A stretch of DNA of 64,000 nt from Mercurialis annua. Taxonomy: Eukaryota; Streptophyta; Magnoliopsida; Malpighiales; Euphorbiaceae. The position numbers and the translations under genes were made by a program. The notes beneath the pieces are model-generated. The model searched no databases. It was given only the letters and a program-made list of their open reading frames with translations, and was not told where the DNA came from. The stretch spans positions 49,027,651 to 49,091,650 of the forward strand of contig NC_065571.1 in NCBI RefSeq assembly GCF_937616625.2. Direction: 5' to 3'. This document shows positions 1-12,676 of the stretch, piece by piece (position 1 is the first letter of the stretch; each line of letters opens with the position of its first letter).

Positions 1-1
1 T

Positions 2-220
2 ATCAGTGAAACTTTCATCGAAGTGCCCATAAGTGAGAGCGATATTGTTGCAACAGGCTCTCAAAACAGTTCTAGCATGCACCATGAAGGGGTATCACTG
101 GAAGCACCTATACGAGCTTTGAAACGCAAGGATGGCAAGAGCAATGTTGTCCCACAAACTGAAAAGCGGCAAGTTGGGAAGCGGAAATATGTACGGCAAC
201 CCAGGGGTCGGGGTAAATAA
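2..220 (+). CDS. 3'-terminal coding exon of an unrecognised basic protein (partial)
   Basis: An open frame runs in from the left edge (frame starting at base 2) and stops at TAA 218-220. The tail of about 72 residues is rich in Ser, Lys and Arg and ends in a strongly basic stretch (KRQVGKRKYVRQPRGRGK), which looks like a nuclear localisation or nucleic-acid-binding tail. The rest of the gene lies outside the window. I do not recognise the family. A nuclear or chromatin protein is a guess from composition only. The AT-rich sequence after the stop fits a 3' UTR. Confidence 0.55.
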   Translation: MSETFIEVPISESDIVATGSQNSSSMHHEGVSLEAPIRALKRKDGKSNVVPQTEKRQVGKRKYVRQPRGRGK

Positions 221-1261
221 TGTTGAAGCAGGCATTTTGTATTAAGCTGTAAAATTGAGTCTGAACTAGTGTAGAGACAGATGATTAGAATTACCACCAG
301 GGCAGCAGATTGACTGTAGCAGGATGGATAACTGTTAGTTCAGTGTTTAACCAAACAGCTTTTTCTCTTGTTTAATTGGCTGTACTCTTCATTCTATTAA
401 ATACCAGGTAGTACTATTCCTTTCTCCAGAATTTTATTTACAAATGCTTTTTCTAACACTACATGTTCTACTAAAAATCTATTATTAGTTTAACCTTTTG
501 ATACTATTTAATATCTATGAAAAGGAATCATAATACAAAAATGTAAAGTAAAAAAAATATTGAAAATTGTACTCTTCATATATTAGACGCATGTTATTAA
601 TTTGGATTTTGGCCAAAATTAGATTATACTATGAAAAACTCGAAATATATTCCAGTAAATCAAATGCTATATTATTGGCTACTACTTGGCATTTTAAAAT
701 ATGGTAGAGGCATCGAAATTTTAGACTTATATGAAAATTGTTACTACACGCATCGTCATTTCACTTTTAAAGAGAATTATCAAATATCTGTAAATGCAAA
801 AATTTCTTTTTATTGATGATGGCGTCGAAGTGACAATTATTCATACTCTAATTTTCCGGTTTGTCTCGTTTTGAGTGGCCTATTTGGTGGCTAATTAGCC
901 CTTTTGGATGACTGCTTGGCAGTATCATCGTTTGACCTTGAATGACTCACTGGTTTATGAAAATCATTCATTTTTGTATTGTTACTATTCACACTTTATT
1001 GTTTTTGAAGTTTAGCCTATGACAAAAAAATCGAATGATAAAAAATCAGGAATCTTAAGTTCCAATCAAGAAAATTTCATGCTCTATTTATAGTCTTGGA
1101 TTTCACAAATTATTTTATTTTTGAATATATTTCAATTAATTGTAAAAAATTAGAAATCTAAGCATCTTAAATTTAAAATTCTAACAAAATAATATTTAAC
1201 AATCCACCAAAAATATACATGGGAAATATTTGCTTCACGAGAGAGCATTAGGAGGTGAACG
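221..1261. other. 3' UTR plus intergenic spacer, no gene seen
   Basis: About 1 kb of AT-rich DNA separates the first gene's stop from the CSN5 promoter. A 61-codon ORF at 631-816 has plain AT-rich composition and no family signature, so I do not call it a gene. Confidence 0.5.
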
Positions 1262-1325
1262 TGGGCTTAGAATGGGCCCAAACCAGAATATTTTTGTTTC
1301 TTCCCGGTTACGGTAGAACCCTAAA
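1262..1325 (+). promoter_or_regulatory. CSN5 proximal promoter: site II motifs and a telo-box
   Basis: Two site II type motifs (TGGGCT at 1262-1267 and TGGGCC at 1273-1278, the second inside a GGGCCC palindrome) are followed by a telo-box-like AACCCTAAA at 1317-1325. They lie 100-165 bp before the CSN5 ATG. Site II plus telo-box is known in promoters of growth-linked housekeeping plant genes. I see no clear TATA box here. The functional role is inferred. Confidence 0.6.
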
Positions 1326-1425
1326 GCCTAAAGATTCTCAACCGCCGGTGCGGACGTAGTAACTTGAACTGCAGAGTCAGTATATGAGCAGACAGAGCTG
1401 AGTGATCATCACAATCACAACCACA

Positions 1426-4400
1426 ATGGAACCCTACCCGTCCTCATCAACTGCAATCGCCCAAAAAACCTGGGAACTCGAGAACAATATAATAACCATC
1501 GACACTCCTCCGACCACCGCGGCGGACGCTTCGTCCGACGCAATCTTCTATTACGACGACTCAGCGCAAGCTAAATTTCAACAAGACAAACCATGGGCCA
1601 ACGATCCTCACTACTTCAGGCGCGTCAAGATCTCCGCCCTTGCTCTCCTCAAGATGGTTGTCCACGCTCGATCCGGTGGGACCATCGAGGTTATGGGACT
1701 TATGCAAGGCAAAACCGACGGTGATTCTATCATTGTTATGGACGCTTTTGCCCTTCCTGTTGAAGGCACTGAAACTCGTGTTAATGCCCAGGCTGATGCT
1801 TATGAGTATATGGTTGATTATTCACAAACGAATAAGCAGGTTTTAGTTCATCACTCTTTTCAATTACTTTAATTCGAAAATTTACAATTCTAAAACCCTA
1901 GGATGCTTTAATTTACAGAAACCCTAGGCAAACTTTGTTTTTTCCAGGGTAAATTTAATAATTTTCATAGTGCATTGATTGTAGGCAGGGCGATTGGAGA
2001 ATGTTGTGGGGTGGTATCATTCGCATCCCGGGTACGGGTGCTGGCTATCGGGGATTGATGTTTCGACCCAAATGCTAAATCAGCAATTTCAGGAACCTTT
2101 TTTGGCTGTTGTTATTGATCCAACTAGGACGGTTTCAGCTGGTAAAGTCGAGATTGGTGCTTTTAGGACTTACCCTGAAGGTTATAAGCCTCCGGATGAT
2201 CCCGTCTCTGAATATCAAACCATTCCGCTTAATAAGATTGAAGACTTCGGTGTCCATTGCAAGCAGGTTCTTATTACATTTGTTCGTTACGGTTTATTTT
2301 ATCCTGTGATTTAACTGGCTAATTTGTTCTCTTATTTTTTTGTTGCAGTATTATGCTTTGGATATTACTTACTTCAAGTCCTCTCTTGATTGCCACCTGT
2401 TAGATCTCTTGTGGAACAAATATTGGGTCAATACTCTATCGTCCTCACCTCTGTTAGGCAACGGTGACTATGTTGCTGGTCAAATTTCAGATTTAGGTAG
2501 TTTCTTTTTACACTGTTTTTTCTATAACCTTTTCTTTTGAATTTCATTAGAATGTTTTGTACAAACTTTGCCTTTTCTATTTGTTGGGTTTGCTCATATA
2601 TTGGGATAAACTTATTATAACTTAGTTAAAATGAAATCTATATGCAATTGGATTAGAATTGAGACAAAATCTTTCAAATCAGTGTTGTTTAAGGCGCAAG
2701 GCGCTCTCAAGGCGAGATAGCCATATATCGCCCGAGGCGAGAAGCGCTAAAAAAGCGCTCGCCTTATCGAAGTAAGGCGCCAATACCTAAAAATATTAAA
2801 TATATATATTTATATATATATTTAATAAAAAGTCATAAATCATAAATATAAAACTCTTAAATTTCTAAATTTAAACCATAATCATAAAGCATGTAGCTGC
2901 TAACTTTTTGTTTTTTTTTTTCCATCATATACTGCTGTAATTCCAGCTTAACATGTTCAGGACACTTCAAACATCTTCTTGCATCTTTATTACCTCCGAT
3001 TTGATGCAGCTTTGCTCTATATATGCCACCATTTGTGACTTTCCCACAAAAAGAACAAGTCACTGGATTTGGGTCATTAGGATTTTGCAAGTAGTTGTAT
3101 TTCCATCCTGGATCCTTCTTCTTTTCAGTGGGTGTTGAACCATCAGTGCATGGTTGAGGTTGGCTATCCATGGCGTGAGAAAAAAGAATAAAAGGCTCTG
3201 CTCTTTTTTTTCTACTGAACGTATATTTTAATTTGAAGTTATTGTGTTTTACTTAAACCTAAACACTTAAATAGAGACTTGAATAGACTTTTAGACTTCC
3301 TAAAAGACTTTTAAATTTCCTAAGTTAAATCCATTTAAAGCATTAATTAAGGCTATCAAATAGGAATGTCTAGATTAGAGTAAAAGTCACCTAAAAAACG
3401 TAAAAAAACAAAAAATTCAATAAAGCGTGCTTTTTCCATCTTCCAAGGCGAGCCAAGGCGAGCGCTTAAGCAAATAAAGCGCTCGCCTTACTGAAGGCGC
3501 CTCGACTGGAAGGTCTGGAGGCGCCATCAGGCTGTGGCGCCTCGCCTGAGCGCTTTAGGCGCTAAGGCGAGCGCTTTTAATAACACTGTTTCAAATCATG
3601 ATAAAATTGATAGAACTAAAATGTATGGTTAGAATTGATAAAACTCACAAAAGTTTGGATTTTCTGGATTGTTAAGTCTTTCTTTTATCTTTTAATAATT
3701 GTCTATCAAATTATGCAGCTGAGAAGCTGGAGCAAGCAGAGAATCAATTGGCTCACTCCCGATTTGGGCCCCTTGTAGCACCACCTCAAAGAAAGAAAGA
3801 GGTGTGTATCTATTTCGGTTTAGACAATAAGTATTCTATGATATTCTTGAGAAGCATTTCAAGAATGCAACTTCATTCTCTAATTTTTGTTACTTTGTTG
3901 TTGAATGACATGTACAGTTTAGGCTTGCCCTTTCTTTGGCATATTAAGTCTTTGATCATTTAGCCATAGAAGACAATAGGTCATAGGACTATTGTTTGTA
4001 TTTATGCCTTACTTTTTCAGTGACAATTTAGCAAACTGGGAATGTATACAAATAGTAACATGCACACTTGAATGCTTATATACTTCCAATAGTAGTATTT
4101 TCATCTTTCAATTTTACGTGCATAGCAGAAATGGACTCTGTTTTAGCTAATTCATTTGGCTTAAACAATACTACATTTAGCCTTAATGTGATGCAGTAAT
4201 CTTTTTTCCCCTCGGTGACTAGCGATATATGTCAAATAGTAGGACAAAGGTGCAAGTATGTTGGGCAAACTCTATAACTCTAAATATTTGAGGGTTGCTT
4301 TTGAGTTTTGACAGTAGCACATTTGATTATAACTATAATTCTATCACACCTCTAGTTATCAAGATATTCTCTCAGTACAATGTTTAGCTTAGCTACTAAC

Positions 4401-4875
4401 TTCAGGGACATGCTAGGCTACTTTAGGTTGCAATTAGTGGTTTTATTCATTTAATTTTTGAGATATCTACGGTTCCATCATGTGTGAGAAGTCCGGGAGG
4501 TGGGTTATACACTTGTGCTTTCACAACTTTCATTGCATACTTATATTCTGTCATTGAATATGCTATCTGTGGATATGTGGCTGCCCTATCTGTAATTGTG
4601 GATTAATGACTTGCAGGAAGAATCTCAACTGACTAAAATTACTAGGGATAGTGCTAAAATTACAGTGGAGCAGGTTCATGGGTTGATGTCACAGGTAACT
4701 TGCTGAACTGGCAATTTGAACAGAATTGAAGGACAATTTTTTTCTTTGGTAAATCAATTGTGCTTCTTATATTTTGTGCTTGTAGGTAATCAAGGACATC
4801 CTTTTCAATTCTGTACGACAATCAAGTAGGTCTCGCACGGAGGGTTCTGGTCCTGAGCCAATGGTTGAAACATGA
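1426..4875 (+). CDS. CSN5: COP9 signalosome subunit 5 (JAMM-type deneddylase)
   Basis: Catalytic subunit of the COP9 signalosome, which removes NEDD8/RUB from cullins and so resets cullin-RING ubiquitin ligases. Six coding exons: 1426-1839, 1985-2266, 2349-2496, 3719-3801, 4617-4694, 4786-4875. They join in frame into 364 residues, close to the family length. The MPN+/JAMM zinc site is intact: Glu88 (IEVMG) and H150-S-H152-x7-S160-x2-D163. The Glu-to-His spacing of 62 equals that in human CSN5. The N-terminal 60 residues are the usual variable plant extension, followed by the conserved [10 protein letters not shown]. The ATG at 1426 was chosen because the only in-frame codon further up is GTG. 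Intron 3 is enlarged by a 909-bp hAT element. Plants often keep two CSN5 paralogues (A and B); I cannot say which this is. Confidence 0.97.
2680..3588 (-). mobile_element. hAT-family DNA transposon, internally deleted, in CSN5 intron 3
   Basis: The element starts CAGTGTTGTTTAAGGCGC and ends with the inverted form (...TTTTAATAACACTG). It is flanked by a perfect 8-bp duplication TTTCAAAT at 2672-2679 and 3589-3596, as expected for hAT elements. Both subterminal regions are packed with direct and inverted copies of AAGGCGAGCGC-like motifs, a GC-rich island in an AT-rich intron and probable transposase-binding sites. At 909 bp it lacks the catalytic and dimerisation parts of a transposase and keeps only a BED-finger exon on the minus strand. 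It lies wholly inside an intron. Confidence 0.92.
2857..3171 (-). pseudogene. BED-type zinc-finger N-terminus of a hAT transposase (remnant)
   Basis: A 104-codon ORF inside the hAT element. From about residue 20 it reads [20 protein letters not shown], then CSFCGK, then a KLHQIGG segment and C-x2-C. This pattern is typical of the BED finger at the N-terminus of plant hAT transposases, where it binds terminal repeats. No DDE catalytic residues or hAT C-terminal dimerisation domain follow, so it is a first-exon remnant. Whether the fragment is expressed from the opposite strand of the CSN5 intron is unknown. Confidence 0.8.
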
Positions 4876-7274
4876 TAATGGATTTGGAGTGCTGATGGAT
4901 TCTCCTGAGTGGTTTAACTGGTGGGATTCAGAGATTTTAGTTTATTTCGGGCTGATGTAAATCTTTTAGGCATCCATCATTGGTTTAATGGAAATTTCAC
5001 ATCTTGGCTTGTGTCAATTTATATATCTCCAACTGATTAACAAGGTATCATGTATACATAGACTTATTTTTCACTTCCCTTCGATCCATTATTTTGTAAA
5101 GCATGGTCTTAGTTTTCGGTTAAGTTTTGTGAGGTAGGATTCTCGCAAGAGAGATATGAACATGATAGCTCAAGTCTGAATCTGCGCCCTTGGCTCGAAT
5201 ATGAATGGTTTGAACTTTGAACTTTGAAGTTGTATAAACAAATGAACTTAAATATTAGGAAAAATTATATCAGCAGTCTGAAGGTTCTCAAATCTATCAT
5301 CTCAATATTTTAATTTTTATTTCTTTTATTTTCAAAAGAATTTTTTTTTTAATTTAGTGTTTGAATTATAAAAAATATACTCAATAAGTGTTTTAGCTGT
5401 TTTTCAGTTATTTTGTGATATTAGCAAAATAAAACTAATATTATGTATAGATGATATATTTATCTATATGGAATTCAAATGGTAAATCACGAGAGTTGTT
5501 TAAAATATATTTTTGGCACTGTGAGTTTGATGATCGAAAAATGATTAAAAGCACTATTTTAAAGTTGAAAAATTAATTTAAATAAAACAAAAGTTCCAAT
5601 TTCCAAACATTGAAGTATGAGATTTATAAAAGTTTAGATACTACTGGTATAATTTTTTAAAAAACAATTCAGTTGGGTAAATCTTGTCGAATAAAAGAAT
5701 ATCAATCATCAATTTGAAATTGAATTGTTTAAGATGGATATGGGAGAGTAGAGCATGCATTTTTTGGTCTTTTTTTATAATTTGGGAAGGGGAGATTTTT
5801 GGTGCTATATTCGTAGAATGTTACATAGCATTTGAGTTATAATCCATTGACATTTTGTAGTGCTGTGTCCAAATTGTCGGGTGTTGAATAGGTTGAATTG
5901 CTTTGTACAAATCAAAATTATGATATGAGCCAAAACGATCAGGAATTAAAGAGTTGAACAAATGGAAGGCTGATATATCATATATATATATAAAAAATCG
6001 AATCATTTTGAAAATATATATATAACGAAAAGAAAATTGCTCAATTGCTGTTCACATGCAAAGAGGGCAAGCAAGCAACTTGTGAATTTTCAGAGATTGT
6101 AATGATTTTGATGGTAAAGTGCAATGACCTTTCAGAATTAGCATTCTCATCACTTACTAGGGGTGTAATTGATTAGAGGAATACTACTAATTTCGAGCTC
6201 AACTCAGATTCTTAACGCTCAAAATTAGATTGAGTTTTGTTTCAGGAGTTCGAATTCGAACTCGTTAAAATATTTGAAACGAGACCTGAACTCGATTAGA
6301 TTCCATTATCTATATAAATATTTAAAATTAAATTTTAATAGAAAAATATTTAGTATTATTGTTAATAAGATAGAATAAGAAAGGTATTCCTAGAAAAGAG
6401 AATAAAAAAGCATATTAACTAAATACTTGTTTACGCTCGCGAATTTATCAAACTGAGTATTTTAAAACTTGAACTTACTTGCACAATAAAAATGGAAAAT
6501 ATAAGTCTTAGTGGGTGTTAGCATTGTGCTGAAACAAATTAAATTTGGTTTGATTTAGAAGATTAGATACTCATAAGATAACAAAAAGATAGGTCTTCAC
6601 AAGGAATTATAGTGACTAATAAGCTTGTGACATTCTCACATGTCTCAACCACTACTTCTTAACCTTCCGTTTCTTTCTCTTCTTATGTACCCATTCAATT
6701 ACTTCACAAACTATGTGGCATCATTTCACTACACCCTTACTTAAATCTTCTTCTTTTTTTCTCATTCAATTAATACTATACAAATTTCAAGACAGGTTCA
6801 TTTTGCCCTTTAATTGTCATGTTATAAGTATTAAATGAACAAACTTCATTAACAAATTATCATAATCGCCAAACCATAAAATAGATATAACTCGGTATCT
6901 CGGAAAACCGATTTAGATTCGTCTAAATAGATTACCGGAGTTCACTTATGTAAAAATGGTCCGCAATTGACCAAACGGACCTATTCAAGAAATTCACTCT
7001 ACTACTACTACTACGTGGCTAAAGCTTATGAGCATTTTCCTCTTGTTTATTGGCATGATTGATATGATGAAACGAAATTGCCATCTTTAATGTCCATTCA
7101 TATTTCCTCTTTTTAACATAAAATAAAATATGTGAACAAAAAATGTTATTTACATATTTGATAGTCTTGCTTAGCCATTCCCGTGAAAATTCTTATTTTT
7201 TTATATGCGTTGGGTAGTTATCTCGTCACGGATTCAATACAATTTTGCTTAAACAAACATTACAAAATAAACCA
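4876..7274. other. CSN5 3' UTR and intergenic DNA, no gene seen
   Basis: The first 150-200 bp after the CSN5 stop are probably 3' UTR. Beyond that I see only AT-rich sequence. The stretch near 6160-6300 (starting AGGGGTGTAATTG, with several GAACTCG-like motifs) resembles one end of a hAT-type MITE, but I could not find its partner end. Confidence 0.4.
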
Positions 7275-7283
7275 TAAAATTAA

Positions 7284-7656
7284 GGGTTAATTACAAAGAC
7301 GCATTGCTTACTTACTGTTTTTTAGACTATGCGGGGCTTAAGTCCCAAAACTAAAAATCAGCACCTTTACACGAATTTTCAAAAATAACACGACCTTTAA
7401 AACGTGTCAATTCAGGGCATCACCTTTCATTTCTTTTCAAAAACAACATGGGCACGTTTTTTGATAAAATTTTGCTGACTTGGACACCCGATGAGAGTGC
7501 CACGTGTCACGCCACGTCAACAAAAATGCCACTAAAAATGTGTCCGTGTTATTTTTGAAAAGAAATGAAAGGTAATGCCCTGAATTGCCACGTTTTAAAG
7601 GTCGTGTTATTTTTGCAATTTCGTATAAAAGTAGTGATTTTATATGTAATTAATCC
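7284..7656. mobile_element. Fold-back MITE with 9-bp TSD (Mutator-like)
   Basis: 373-bp imperfect palindrome. The ends are GGGTTAATTAC and its near-perfect inverse GTAATTAATCC. The 9-bp sequence TAAAATTAA directly repeats on both sides (7275-7283 and 7657-7665). The arms match over most of their length (for example the segments around ATAACACGACCTTTAAAACG). There is no coding capacity. A 9-bp TSD with long arms fits Mutator-like fold-back elements. Confidence 0.85.
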
Positions 7657-7665
7657 TAAAATTAA

Positions 7666-10600
7666 TTTGGATTCTACTATTACTTACAACAACGACATTT
7701 GATTCAGTTCATCTACCCTATTTTCCACTAACTGAAGGTCCATCATGTAATTGGTCCCAACCTTCTAATACTAATAAAAAGGAATTTTGTGTTTTTCTAA
7801 TTATGATGAGGATGAAAATTTTAAAATATGTAAATTAAAGGCATAATCACATAAAAACACTCAAGCTTTTCAATTTTTATTTATGGTCCATTTAAAAAAA
7901 AAAAATAAATTTTAACCTAATTTCGATAATTATACTTAAATTGTAGCCAGCTATTTTTTTTTTCGTTCACAAAAAAGTTTGACTTTTCGATTTATTTTTA
8001 TTTACGATTAAAACATTTAATATCTTCAATCATACTCTAACTTTGATAAGTATCTAAAAAAAGGTTAGGTTTGATAATGCATAAAAAAGGCGATCTTTAA
8101 AAACAAACAAATTAAATGCCACATCACTTTGAAAAAGGCTCAATTAACTCCCTCAATTTTACACATAATTTTTAAAAACAAAAAAATAATCTTCTTTATC
8201 TCTCTTTTAATTTGAATGTAATTTTTCCTATTCAATCAAAGGGTGATCTTGTCATAATACAAATCTTATTCTAACCCTATCAATTACTGCTCTAAAAATA
8301 GCGTCTCCCAAATTTTAATTGCATTAAAAAATAGTTTGTGAGTTTGATTATAATAGTTAGTTATCCTAATAAAATGTAATTATTATTAAAGACATTATCG
8401 TAAATTTTGCCTTGTCCCTTATTCTTCATTCGTACTTTTATATCAAAATTAGGTTACATTTGACATTTTAAAAAGATTGGACTATAAATAAAAAATTCAA
8501 AGAAATGGAATAATTTTAGTGATTTGTCCTAATTAATTTACAATATTTTACAAATTGGCTATGTCAAAGGAAACATCTATCATGCAATTTTGTTGGTAAA
8601 GAAGAATTTATACTTTTAATTTGTTGAAAGAAGAATTTAAGTCTTTAATTAGAAACAGAAAAAAGATTAGGAATATATGTTGTTTCCACTATATCTAAAT
8701 CAAAACTTTGATAACTGATTTCATTACGTGGAACCTTCCCTGCATGTGCGTCTTCAATTTGTTCTTCTAAGAATCTGCTTAGTGCGTTAGCCATTGATAG
8801 GACAATTATCAAAAGCTATGGTGCCAAATTCATTGGAGCCTCTAGGTACTCCAGCTTTTTTATCATCAATATTCTTTATGTATGGTTTAATTGCTTTTAA
8901 AATTATAAATTTAAAGTGTTTACAATTTTTATATTAATTTTTAATTTTTGCAATTTAATATATGAACTATTATTTTTTTACAATTCGAAATATCGAGCAA
9001 TTTTTCGTTAAACTATGTTGAGGTGGACACCATAATAAATATTGTTCTGGCGTTCATGTCTATCATTTTTTTGACAGAAAATCGCTCGGTATTTTGAAAT
9101 ACAAAGATTCAAAAGTTGGTGGCCAATATTGTAAATTTAAAAATACGTATTAAAATTGCAAAATACGTTAGAATTTGTGATTTTAAAACAGCTAAGCGGT
9201 TTTAAATTTCAAACTTGAAAAATTGTGTTTCGTTTATCTAATAAATAAATAAATTAGAATTTTGGATTTCAATTTAATTTATGTTTTTAACAAGCAAATA
9301 TATTAAGCAATTTGATTCATGTAACAAACTAACAAGGTTTTTTTTTTTTAGAAATACTTATGAAATAGCAAATATTTTTAGAAATACGGTTCGACCAAAA
9401 TTATTATAAAAATACGGGTTGACCTATTTTATTGCAAAAATACAATTTATCAAAAATATTATAATGTAAGTTTACAAATGGTTTATTATCGGTTTACTAA
9501 AAATAAATCTACTATTAATTTATTAACGATATATTGCCAGTTTACGTGAAAAACTAATTTACTGTTAGTTTATTTTTTAAATTGTAAAAATAAAATGAAT
9601 TATTTCTTAGTTTACTATCAGTATTGATGGATACCGAATCCTATCTTAACTACAATAGAGCCGAGTCGCAGGAGATTCACTTTCAGACGATATCGGACTC
9701 CCGCCAGTAGGACAAAAACATATAAAGCAGACGGCAGAATCCATAGGATCCGCCATGATATCATCCAACAAGATGAAAACTGAATCCCTAAGGACTCGGA
9801 CAAAGCATGAAAAATATGAAGCAAACACCTTATGTTTATTATCTTATACAACAAAAATTCAAAGCATGAAAAATATCAAAAACCATATTTATAAGCAACT
9901 AGAAAAAATCAGTATGCAATTGTCTAAGAACAAAAAATATCCATTAAACCAAAATTCAAAATTCATTAACTCAAAAGACAAAAACACCAAAAGATTAAAA
10001 AAAACTCAAACTAAGTATGTATCATTTTGCATATACAAACTCAAGAAATAGGGAAAAACCATGCACTACAGTTTTTGTCGGCATTGGAGTCGTTTTCGTC
10101 TCGTATTTGTCGATGGATAAAAAATTGTACAACTCAAGAAAATAGTAGAAATAGGCCACCGTATTGTTGCAAAAAGAAAAGATGAAAGTTCAGCTCCGGT
10201 CAACTTCCATCGTATTTCTACAATGATCGGCGTCGCACTGTAAAAATGAGAATATTTATGCATTACGGTGTCTAGCCTAATTTCCTCAACTAACAAACCT
10301 TCACCTAGATCGTGGCCGGGCTCAAACGGATTTGAATTTGGATGAATTGAGATCAGGCTCTGACGGATTTTGTGTTCATATCCGATTTATGTCTAATATT
10401 TATTACCAGACGGTGTATAAATTAGATTTATTTTAGACCGGTTAGATTTTTCGGACCTATATAACACTTTAATTATAAATACAAATGCAAATTTGCATAA
10501 AAATAATTTTTAAAATCTGTTTTAAGAGATCAAGCTTAAAATTTAATTAAAGGATAAAAAATTGGGACTAAAAGAACAGTAAGAAAAATTATTTAATTAA

Positions 10601-12676
10601 ATTTCAGAATATCTCTACCTCCGCCTAATATTTAATCATCATAGTCAAACTTCCACATTATAAGTCTAATAAGTTAAAATTAATATGTTTTCTAATGATA
10701 ATTCTTTTTTTTGATTGAATGTTAATTATTTACAAGTATGTAAGAAGATTGATGAGCTCAAGACATGCTAAACAGATTCATGTACTTTATGTACGGATTT
10801 TAATTGTTTGACATAATGAAGAAATTAAACAAAAGGCATGGTGAGATAACGACAAAATGTAGGCCTTAATGCCTTGCAAAGACCGCAAATCCAAAAGATT
10901 AAGCAAACCTAATTTTGACTTTAAAACAACAATTATGAATTTGTATTTCTTTTTCCTTAAGATTTTATGCTTCTCTTTTCACAGCTAAAAATAATGTTAA
11001 CAAGAGACTTAATAGCACTAAAGTGCATGGGATACGGATATAGACACAATTAAGAAATTAAGAAACGTTGGTGAAGTGAAATGAGATACCATTTTATCCA
11101 CATCGGGTAAAGTGTCATTTTTATCTCTAAAATTGTATGTGATGGTAAATCATTTGACATCTATTTTAATAAAAAAAAAATTCATGTTTAGATCAATTAA
11201 TGTTCAAATTATAAAAATAAACGAATTTAGAGATTATTATGATCCAATTTAAAAGTTAATTGACTTAAATAGTAAAAATTATTATCCCTAATTAATATAA
11301 AAATATAAAGAGTAATAGCGTTAAAATTCCTCTACCTTTTAACTTCTTTTTATTTACACGGTAACATTGTAAATCGCCAATTGTACCCAAATTTACACCT
11401 TTTACTTTTAGTTGCACCCTTTAAACATCAAATTGACCAATTTTCACTTAAAAAAAGTTCTAATCAATATTTTATATTTTCATATATATTTTAAATAGCG
11501 TTTAATGTTATATTTAATGTAAAAAAGTTCTAATCAATATTTTATATTTTAATATATATTATAAAATAAATGGTGTTAATCAAAAAAATATAATTTCAAT
11601 CAAATTAATCTACACCATTCAATTTACACTGAACAGTGTAAATCGTGAACATGACTCCTTCAAATTCATTTGAACTTGAGGGAATTCCAATTCATTTATT
11701 TTGTTTATCCACACCATCGTTAAAAACCCAACAAAATTACCAGTTTTATACAATTAAAAGATTATTTGTATTTAATTTAAAACATCTTATTCTAAGGTTC
11801 AGTTTTTGACATAGCAATTATAAAGCAAATACAATTTTATTTGTTAATTTTTCTAAGATTTTAAATTACTTTTATGCAAATTAATTTTATAATTTAGTCC
11901 AACATGCTGATTACAATAAGTAAATTAGGAAAAGCGATAAAAGCTAAAATGGTTTAGAAATTTGTGCTTAAATGGACAAAATATACATTATCTTATTCCA
12001 AAATAATATTTAAGTTTTCGTCATGTGCTTGTGCTGAATAATTTATTAATTAAATCGGATCTTCATGAACTCATCTCACGTAAATTTATTTTATAATTTG
12101 TGGATTGTGAATATAAATCGATATCTAAATAGCTTTAAAACAACTTCTAAAAATATAAATATGGCTAACTCAAGCAAACGCTTTGAATTTAATCCATTGG
12201 CCTATGAAAATATCAATCTCTATCCAGATCACCTTTAGTCTGACATTACAATAACGGAATTGTTAAGATCGTCGCCGAGAGTCAAGCATAATTCATTTTA
12301 TTTAAAGAAAAAGTTATAAAGGACACATCAGTTAAGGATGTCAATTTAATACTTATAGGTATAACTCAAAATGAAAAGTACAAATTTGGACAAAATTAAC
12401 GATTTTATAAGATAAAGATATAATAGAAAAAACAAATCGTAAAAATTTGGTGTTTTTCTAAAACACTTTATCGAAATTACTCTTGTTTTTTATTTGTCTA
12501 TTTAATCAAAATTGTACATACTAAAAAGGTGGACTTTTTATTTTAAATCATAAAGTAAATACTAATATACCAACAAATACTTTATAAATTGAGTCATGGA
12601 ATCATTTATTAGGAAAAAATAGATTTAAAAAATAATAGTTAAAGGTATCTTAAATTTTAAATGGACAAATTATTAT
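7666..12676. other. AT-rich intergenic region, degenerate repeats only
   Basis: Five kilobases without a convincing gene. ORFs at 9618-9854 (-), 9755-10051 (+) and 10066-10296 (-) show no family motif and overlap on both strands. The segment 9620-9830 is less AT-rich than its surroundings and may be an old transposon piece. A diverged direct repeat beginning AAAAAAGTTCTAATCAATAT occurs near 11453 and 11522. Confidence 0.4.
8893..9192. repeat. Probable degenerate fold-back element
   Basis: The left edge (GCTTTTAAAATTATAAAT) pairs imperfectly with the inverse of the right edge near 9192, and the inner segment with TCGAGCAATTTTTCG is echoed inverted as AGAAAATCGCTCGGTATTT. The arms are weak and I find no clear TSD, so this is a tentative old member of the fold-back group. 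Confidence 0.35.

Noticed and set aside
6160..6480. hAT-like MITE starting AGGGGTGTAATTG
   Set aside because: No matching right terminus or 8-bp duplication could be located.
9618..10296. Three overlapping ORFs of 76-98 codons
   Set aside because: They lie on opposite strands with no recognisable motif; probably chance ORFs or an unrecognisable transposon fragment.
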